Shown in pieces: positions 56,520 through 64,000 of a DNA stretch of 64,000 bases. Position numbers and translations under genes: made by a program. The notes under the pieces were generated by a model that worked only from the letters and a program-made list of their open reading frames with translations, did no database searches and was not told the DNA's origin. Position 1 is the stretch's first letter, and every line of letters begins with the position of its first letter. The stretch covers positions 13,571,523-13,635,522 of the forward strand of contig OX336342.1 in assembly GCA_946902875.1 (NCBI GenBank), read 5' to 3'. The DNA comes from Nematopogon swammerdamellus (Eukaryota; Arthropoda; Insecta; Lepidoptera; Adelidae).

Positions 56520-56932
56520 GAGGCGGTGGTGGAGGCGGCGAGTCGGCGCAACAGTCCCGGGGGCGTGCGTAAAAAATCCGAGCCGTCACTCGCCAAGTTT
56601 TGATTAGATTTGTTGCCCGGAAAGTGTTTTCTTTGTACTGTCGACGAAGTTTAGAAAAGCGCGAGTTAGCGGCCGTTACTTTGTGTGCCGGAGTATTGTC
56701 GCATTACACCTTTTGTGGCTCTTTTTACGAGACAATAGTAAAAGAGGAAATAAGATTTTTTTATAGCGCTAATTCAGGATGGCGCCAAATCGGCAGCGGA
56801 CGAATTTGGATGGGAAAAGCTACAGTTGTCCGGGGATTCTGGGATGAAATAGGAAATATAAGTCGTATTAACGGCCACAACTGGTATGTACCTATGATGA
56901 ACTCTGCAGTGAATGTCTGTGAATTAATGTGT
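56520..56932 (+). other. GC-rich, donor-ended first-exon-like stretch
   Basis: ggaggcggtggtggaggcgg precedes a 112-codon open frame (56600-56938) with IRFVARKVFSLYC at its start. The frame runs into aatgt|gtaagt at about 56932. The layout resembles a promoter and first exon, but the protein is not recognised and no partner exon was found downstream. Confidence 0.3.
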
Positions 56933-56984
56933 AAGTAACAATACACACTCGTAATACCTACTAGGGAGGGACCCTAGGATTATT

Positions 56985-57320
56985 CATGCACTGCATATGC
57001 CTATTTACATTTGTCAGTCAGGGTGTACACGTTCACTGCTGGACATCCTCCCCAGTTTCCTCCAGTCCTCTCGGCCTTCAGGGCTACAGAACCACTGCTA
57101 TGCGTCGAAATGCTATGACGTCCCACCTGGCGGGTGGTCTTCCCACACTACGTTTTCCTGTCCACGGCCGCCAGTGTAGGACTCGATTACTCCAACGATT
57201 GTCGCCACTTCGTCTGAAGTGCCCAGCCCACTGCCCACTGCCACCCGGTGTCCAATATCGGCTACTTTGGTGCGTCGTCGGCGGATTGACTCGTTACCAA
57301 CGCACCTATCGATATTCCCT
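56985..57320 (-). mobile_element. RTE-type LINE C-terminal remnant
   Basis: ctccccagtttcctccagtc, gtgtaggactcgattactcc and gtgcccagcccactgcc are, in reverse, the decayed end of the second frame of lepidopteran RTE-like elements (the VGRPPTRW-type region). Heavily mutated. Confidence 0.55.
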
Positions 57321-59265
57321 TTATACTATTTACATTATCTCCACCAATCTAGAAATGCACACAATTTTTAATTCATCGATACATGACATGAGTTTACAAT
57401 ATGTCACAGAGATAGACTACACCATATGCGTAAAACTTCGCGCGCTCTGTTGTAGGCTCTTCTATTCCTTTGAATTCTGCAAAGTTAGACGGATGTGCCC
57501 TCTCATCTACAAACTTCAGTGATGTAATATAATAATTATGTTGGTACAGGTACATTAGCTACGTACTCTTCATGACATATTTTCAGGCCGAGAATTTTTA
57601 CCGAACATTTTCACACTCACGATTCTGTGATGTATGTAGGTAGCCACAACTTGAGGGTAGCTTCAACGGCAAAATATTCTGTTGTCCGCAATAAACCGCG
57701 ATACGAAGATAACGTGTTTTTCTGGTGCTCTCCCTTATTCCTGTAGAACCTAACTCTGGACTTATCAGATTCATTCACCAGTTCTTGAAAAATAAGGACG
57801 CTAGTACATAATATATCTTTGGCCGCAACACACTCATCTTCGGCTGATGCTAATTAAAGCTAACTACTTAAGAAGCTGGCAGTTTTCGTCCGGTTAATAA
57901 ACAAGTTTGAACAAATAAATTAGTTTGTACTTCTTGCTATTTCCGTTCTCCCTATGAATATTAAACTTATCACAACTTCAAACACCTTTAAGGTTTAATA
58001 TAATCTGCATGGAACTAGATGGTTTTTACTGACTGAGCCAAACGTTAAAGGAAGTACGAAAGTCAAACCTGTTCATTACAGGGTACGAGAGACAATCGTA
58101 CCTACGAGGGGCATGAAAGAGATAATAATTTACTGTAGAGTTTTCTATTTCAGTGGGGTTCGAAACCTACCTACCTAAAACATGTTTCCTTTCGTCGAAG
58201 AGCTGTAAATTATAACTTACTGAGAAATGTTGGGATTCTTTGCCTTCTAGTGACGAATTTTAAAGTAATACCTATTTTATTGTCTCCCTTTTATTCACGC
58301 ATAGCACCAAAATCGGACTTTGCAAATGGTGAAATTATTTTATACACCGCGTCGTCGCGACATCAACAAGAAGGGTGGAGCTTGATTATAGGTGAATTTC
58401 TATCTAGCGCAGACTATTCGGAAATGACGCCATATTCTCAAAGACGACAATTTCCGTTAGGAGAACTTGCCCGGTAGCTACGAACACATTCACAGAGCAA
58501 TAAGTATAGATGTTCTCCGTGAATACGTTCTTGTGAACACTGAAAAAAAAATCACATTCCGTGTGGAGGGTTTTGTTCGTTTAGTGAAACAATGTTTTGC
58601 ATCTCTTTCGAGACATCACAATTTTTTTTTAAATCAAAACACCCAATATTTTTCAATATTATCTTTATTACTTATATACGTACTAAAGAAAATATTAGAA
58701 ATAAAGTTTAACATTTCACTGCTGGAATTGTCTGTACTGTTGCAGGAATTGCTGAATTTGTCTTTCCAACAAAAATCATAAATATGGTGCGTAAAATTAA
58801 ATTAATATCCATGAATTGTACCTTGTTCAAGTTAAGACTTTCTGATAAATTAAACACAACCTAGCGTCATTTATCTTCCTACGAAGCCTTAATGAACGAA
58901 CAACCACAAGCCATGAAAACGTTTAAGCGGGCTCGTCTACTCTTCAGGTAGATTTGCGATAGAACTACCAACAATATGCGGTGGAAAGTACGAGAGAAGT
59001 ACGGCGCTGCTTCCGCTGTGGCAATTTCCGGTGTATTGAGATAGTAGACTGTTTAGCCGCTTTCAGCTTCTCGAGCATTCATTATGCGCGCGAGGGAATG
59101 TCGTGGCATTTGACCTGATTTGACTTGGCATTTTCACCTTTAGTCCCCATCAGATTTCGGCCGTTACAATTAATTAATTACGAGGTGTTTCTACCGGTAG
59201 CTGTCTTTTCTTTATCTGAAACGGTACCGACATTTTAATATTATATTCTGAAGTGCTTTATTACT
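57321..59265. other. Anonymous intergenic sequence
   Basis: AT-rich. Open frames at 58250-58477 and 58467-58781 show no domain. No repeat family recognised. Confidence 0.45.
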
Positions 59266-59381
59266 AAATAATGAACTCGGCTTACCGGTGCGATTATGGC
59301 GAGCGCATCGCTGCAGATCGACGTTTCAAGGCCTCTATGGGACCCGTTCTCAAGAGGACCGGTAAGCCGAGTTCATTATTT
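59266..59381. repeat. Perfect 24-bp inverted repeat with 68-bp insert
   Basis: aaataatgaactcggcttac with cggt (59266-59289) is exactly inverted at 59358-59381. The insert is GC-richer and not self-complementary. Confidence 0.95.
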
Positions 59382-59394
59382 AATATGAGTGACG

Positions 59395-59830
59395 GTGCGG
59401 GACTAAAAACTGCTTTGTTACTGTAGGTCCCTTCCCTTCTTACTATACTAGGTGGTAGGATTTAACCGAACGAAAGGTCGGTCGAAGAGGCTATGTAAAT
59501 ACATACACACATACATATCATACATGCTGAATCCCGACAATCGGGATGAGCAGAGCAATCGGTGTTGTGCTGCAAGAACTATGGTAAATTACAGCACAAC
59601 ACCGACCACCACGTTTCACAAAGTATTCGACCAAGATTCAATCGATCAAGCGGCAAGTAAGGTACGAAGACCCACCTGCTGCACGACTCGGTGGAAGTAC
59701 CGTGCCAAGGTGAGAGGTGGCGGGCCCGTCGTCCTTTAGCACGGAATCTTGTAAAAAAAAGAATAGCTCCACCGCATCTCTCCCCACGCATATCGTAAAA
59801 GACAACTAAGGGATAAGGACAAGATGCCGT
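59395..59830 (+). mobile_element. SINE fragments
   Basis: 59420-59500 is SINE body (ctgtaggtcccttcccttct, aaggtcggtcgaag). About 59700-59815 resembles the non-5S head (ctccaccgcatctctcccca, atcgtaaaagacaactaagg). Confidence 0.6.
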
Positions 59831-60084
59831 GCTATATAAGTAATGTAGTAAAATTATAAAAATATTGATATCCTCAAACTAAGCCCTTTTCAATGATATG
59901 CTGTTGAGTTTTCGCATACGTATCAAGCGGATATTGTGTGCTACAAAATAATGTGTTTTCATACAAAGTTTAAATTTCCTTTGGTACCATTTTGGTACGG
60001 AACCCTAATAAGGGAAATATTTGTATCGATAGGTTTTATAATTATTAATTATTTGTCTACTGAAATCTTATAAAATTACTAAAG

Positions 60085-60550
60085 GAAGGGTCATAAGTAC
60101 ATTACCGGTAACCGCTGGGCCGTATGGAATGGAGTTGAAGAGGTGCCATCGTGGCACGTGGAGATACGTTGTCTGACGTAAGCAGAGACAGCCTCTGTTT
60201 ACCCCATGCTCGGAGGAGCTGTTTAACGCGATCCCGCCGTCCCCTTTCCACCTCCGCACAACGCGCACTGGGCAGGGAATGCATCCCTATACGCTGGATT
60301 TACCACGGATGCGTACCAATCGGTTCTGCAGATCTTTCCTCCACAGAACTGTTAAACTCTGGAACGCTCTCCCTGCCCATATATTTCCCCCCAAGTATAG
60401 TCTCCGGTCCTTCAAGAGAGGCGTGAATAGGTACCTGTCAGGCCGGCATGGCATTCGCAACCCTCGCGTACGACCGAATGTCCATGGGCGTCGTTAGACA
60501 CCTTATGGGTGGCTCGGCGCCACATGTCGCGCTTAGTGTAAAAAAAAAAT
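60085..60550 (+). mobile_element. LINE 3' end, best-preserved copy
   Basis: 60279-60497 reads MRTNRFCRSFLHRTVKLWNA, LPAHIFPPKYSL and FKRGVNRYLSGRHGIRNP to PNVHGRR and a stop. This is the carboxyl end of a non-LTR polyprotein, followed by a 3' UTR (gttagacaccttatgggtgg) and an A-rich tail. Confidence 0.8.
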
Positions 60551-61651
60551 AAAAAAAAATTGGGAAACTGTATTTTGAGAAAATCACGATAGGAGAAGAC
60601 ATCTCGCGACGAAGCGTCCGACACGAAGCCGGGCAGATTATGAATCAGTCATAATAAATGTGAAATAACCAGCCATTTCGTGCCAGAATATGTTTATTTA
60701 CTACCGGAACTCTAGCGAAAGAGCTTTAAAATCAGTGACACATTAGACTACAATAACGCAATATTGAGTGAGTGAGCTCGAAGTGAGTGCCGCCTCCGCC
60801 ACGCCCCGCCCCGTCGCGACACCACTCGGCGGTTCCTTCCTTCCTCTCGCCGCAGCTTCCGTAGGCGCAACTCAATACGCTTCCCGGGAAAATTGCGCGA
60901 ATAAAGTACATTTTATATTTTATGCTTAGCTACAAAAGCTTTTATCCTAAAAGGGTGAGGTTCGGATCGGTTTACGATCGTATAAGTAGCTAACTCGATC
61001 TCGGTGGCTGGTGACCGAGCAGCCCGGGCCGCGCCGCGCCGCCGCCGCGTCGTAGACATACGAAACGAAATGTCTCGAAGTTCAGTAGACACCGCCGGGA
61101 TATCTTCCCCGACTTCCTCCGTCCGGCGCGACCGGTGACCGGCTGCTATCTGATCGTACGGCTGCGCGCCACGACGAACCGAAAGCAGAGTAAGAACATA
61201 ATAAAGGAATGCCAGACTTGCGCGCCGCGAGCGGTCCTCGGCGAAATAATGTATTCATACGGAAATATTGGCGATAAAGCGGGCGATCGGGGCCGGCGGC
61301 ATTCTTTGGGGGCGCTGCTTGCTGCGGTCGCCTCGCCGCTGCCACCGCTCCGCGCCCTCGACGTCCGCGGCGGCGGGCGGCGCCCCGCAAAGGCGCTGCC
61401 GGATATATTTTGGGGCAGTGCCTCCGAACTTATCACTTTTTGTTTTTAGAAGATCTCTGAAACATCAAAATATGCCATATTTCCGCATCCGTCATTAAAA
61501 CTTCTTTTGGTGGCAGTTAAATCAGATTGACCGTCACTTAATTGTTTTATCCGACTCGAAGGACGACGATTGGCCGTATCCGGTTCGGAGGACCATATTA
61601 GTCACTTCCAAAAGATCACGCTATTTACAGTCCACGGCAACAATAATAATG
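60551..61651. other. Anonymous stretch with GC-rich islands
   Basis: GC-rich patches at 60780-60900, 61015-61060 and 61280-61405. The last has partly inverted edges (ccggcggcattctttggggg and its near-complement). Open frames are unconvincing. Confidence 0.5.
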
Positions 61652-61760
61652 CTTGTGGAGCTTTAGAAAGAGACAATCCGGTTGTAATTCGCCGTCCCTG
61701 TCGCACAGAGACAGGGACGGCGCTCTACAACCGGATGGTCTCTTTCTAAAGCTCGACAAG
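61652..61760. repeat. 109-bp hairpin element
   Basis: gagctttagaaagagacaat with ccggttgta and cgccgtccctgtc pairs with gacagggacggcg, tacaaccgga and the complementary end, leaving a 7-base loop. A degenerate relative is at 21490-21562. Confidence 0.9.
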
Positions 61761-62734
61761 TATTATTTGTTGCCTGGAACTGTGCTTGACCAACAATATC
61801 TAGATCTCCGTAAACAACAGTGCGTGCACAGTGCAGTGAATGTGCGTGAGCAAGGTTACCAAAATAACTACAGAGAGCAAAGGTTGGCAACATAATTAGG
61901 AGCCATTAAATCCAGACATTTCTGTTTCCACATTAATTAGAATCCAATTATGTTGTCCGCAGGGAGCTCTGGATTATTTCGTCGGTTACCTGCTAAAGCG
62001 CTTACTGCGTAAGTCGTCTCGACTCCCAGTCGATGCGAGTAAGGGTTCCCTTAACTATCCTAAAGTGAGCACTTCAGCTCTTCATATACTGGAATAGTCG
62101 CAAAGCTAAAGCTATATAGATATATAGATGTGGTCGGTATATGTGTGTAGTATTTTGGTGATCTCATATAGTTTTTCTAGTTCAGTTTAACGATTTGAAA
62201 GTTTCGAAAATATGAAAACTTCACCATTACTTTCTAATAACTCTAAACTCTAGCATACATACTTTTTTGGTTCAGGGAATATAAACGGAAAATAGTTTCG
62301 AAAAAACAAACAAATCAACTCTCTCTAATCAGACCCTAAACTCTTGTTTGTTCGATCTTAAAATGTATTGCAACCAGACATGGTTGAATATCGCATCGCA
62401 CACAATGCAATTTATTTTTTCGTTACAGAATATGTCCCTACTGACACGAAATAACAGCAAGTGGAGCTCGACGTCACCACATGGCCGTAACCTGCCGAGG
62501 CAGCGGCGGCGGTGGTGACTCTACACCGATCATAATTTATTTCAGTCACGCGACGTGTGATGTGCCGACCTGCCAGCTCAACCCCGGTTTTTTTTAATAT
62601 TTTTATCTAACAGCTTAGTAAGGAGGGCACCGCATATACCTACCCTTGTACCAGTGAAGTGCACATTAGTTATGTACCTACTAACAGGTCAATACTTGAC
62701 CATTTCAAGTTAGTTTATGTTATGTATACATTGA
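61761..62734. other. Anonymous intergenic sequence
   Basis: AT-rich; no gene or repeat family recognised. Confidence 0.4.
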
Positions 62735-62860
62735 CCTTTCACGGATGCGCACCATCCAGCTCTGTAGGTATTTTATTCACAGAACCGCGAAAATGTGGAA
62801 CGAACACTTTTTTAAAAGGGGCGTGAAAAGGCTTCTGTCAGGCCGGCGTGGCATTCGCCT
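62735..62860 (+). mobile_element. LINE 3' tail, short copy
   Basis: cggatgcgcaccatccagct, acagaaccgcgaaaatgtgg and caggccggcgtggcattcgc, same family as 60085. Confidence 0.6.
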
Positions 62861-63332
62861 AAGTTTCTATGCATCCAAAGTGTCAATCTTATAATGTTCT
62901 AAATGTTAAGGAATGGGCTGAAACAAGATAAAAACTCGACTCAATATTTTGAGAATGAAAAATATTCACGGTGTTCAGTTATATGATCCTCTCTACATAA
63001 CTATACGTATCTGACGTACCTCTATTGAATATAAGGTACAAGTAGTTTGACTATTTTCTCTTGAGCCGACGCCGCACGTACACCACACAAATATTTCGGC
63101 TATTTACTCGAATATTTCGATTTAATCCCAAATATATTGGCGATAGCAAACGCGGAGCTGGCTGACCGCCGTCCCGCGCCGCGCCGCCTCCGCCAACACC
63201 GCGCGCCTCCCCCGCGCCCCGTCTCGCCCGCCCCGTGCTCGCCTGTGACATTTTTTCTGGACTCCCAAATATTACAGGCATCAACGACCGAATTGTGAAG
63301 AGGCCAGGGGACATATTATAAGAGATTCTTTT
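62861..63332. other. Anonymous stretch with a GC-rich island
   Basis: 63145-63250 is strongly GC-rich (ccgcgccgcgccgcctccgc). The 87-codon minus frame there is composition-driven. Confidence 0.45.
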
Positions 63333-63665
63333 TAGGGTTCCGTACCTTAAAAGGTGAAAACTGAACTCTTATAAGATTACTTACATATTTCCGTCCGTCC
63401 GTCACAGAGGTTTTCCTCATTAACTAAGTAACGCAGAAACTTGAAATTTGGCATAATGTTAGGTCTTGATAACGTTATTGACGAGCGACATATGTGCATA
63501 TGTCGCTCGTCAATAACTAGATAAAATTTATTTTGGATTAATATTATTAGGCGTTTCGTTATTTTCGAAAACACAATTATTTGGTAAACACTTAACACAA
63601 ATATATTGTGTGGTGGTACGGAATCATCGGTGCGCGAGTCCGACTTGCACTTGGCCGATTTTTTT
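63333..63665 (+). mobile_element. Lepidopteran gggttccgta repeat with internal palindrome
   Basis: ttagggttccgtaccttaaa, ccgtccgtccgtcacag, gtggtacggaatcatcggtg and gacttgcacttggccgattt. It contains a perfect 21-bp inverted repeat (63474-63494 / 63497-63517) with a 2-base spacer. Confidence 0.85.
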
Positions 63666-64000
63666 TATTTGGACAAGCTTATGTCATTCACGACCGTTTC
63701 ATTTCGTCAGTGAGCCTTCCGTTTCGCCTCTTGCCGTTTAAACACTCGCCTAGCGATGCAACCTGCCTATACCACCTAGCGCAGGCGTGAAATAACATAG
63801 GCTTAATATGCTGTGTTTACTTAGGCACATATTGCCAACTTTACATAGGCTGTATTCCTATGTATTTACTGAGACGTGCTGTACTGCTACACAATAGCAA
63901 CGTAAGCTAGCTATTCAGAACGTAACGGACAATGGGGCTAGTCTAGTAATAATTTAAAGTGGCTCCCCGAGCTATTGAAAGATGCACGCCATGCTCTGAT
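63666..64000. other. Anonymous sequence to window end
   Basis: No feature supported. Confidence 0.4.

Overview
The window is nuclear DNA from an insect, almost certainly a moth or butterfly. It is AT-rich, introns are short to medium, and it is full of dispersed repeats typical of Lepidoptera, such as elements running from gggttccgtac to ctcgcacttggccgg. Two protein-coding genes can be built exon by exon. They are divergently oriented and about 26 kb apart. Everything else that I can identify is transposon-derived or anonymous.

Left part (180-8674, minus strand): a class B (secretin-type) G-protein-coupled receptor in nine exons. Every junction has GT/AG ends and the phases chain without a break (0,0,1,1,0,1,2,0). 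The hormone-binding domain, seven membrane segments and a long acidic tail with a Ser-Pro-Ala repeat can all be read. The extracellular part carries an extra cysteine-rich region of about 125-165 residues ahead of the hormone-receptor domain. The ligand subfamily cannot be fixed from sequence alone. Introns hold a large (GGGAGA)n tract, a LINE tail, a foldback element and a 7.5-8.15 kb lepidopteran repeat.

Middle (8.7-34.7 kb): no convincing coding gene. It holds palindromes and foldback elements (9.1, 10.1, 18.6, 33.8-34.4 kb), a decayed pogo/Tigger-like transposase (19.1-20.3 kb), a hAT-type MITE with an exact 8-bp target duplication (22.6 kb), a MITE with a poly-G tract in its end repeat (27.6 kb), a tRNA-derived SINE (28.5 kb) and a truncated LINE with a restriction-like endonuclease (32.4-33.7 kb). 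At 30459-30677 there is a strong core promoter (TATA at -31 from a TCAGT initiator) followed by an ATG-free exon with a good splice donor. It may be an upstream leader of the next gene.

Right-centre (34.7-54.2 kb, plus strand): Sam-S, S-adenosylmethionine synthetase, complete in the window with a TATA promoter, ten coding positions and a polyadenylation signal. Coding position 4 exists twice (35725-35837 and 37174-37286). The two exons have identical length (113 bp) and phase, and both encode the active-site loop of the enzyme. Using both or neither shifts the frame into an early stop, so the arrangement enforces mutually exclusive splicing. The introns contain 5S-rRNA-headed SINEs, a hAT-type MITE with exact 8-bp duplication, a LINE inserted in a pogo-type element, and a Harbinger-type MITE inserted in a LINE.

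Right end (54.2-64 kb): LINE tails, a recent ~160-bp tandem duplication, hairpin elements, GC-rich islands and one GC-rich, donor-ended first-exon-like stretch (56.5-56.9 kb) of unknown identity.
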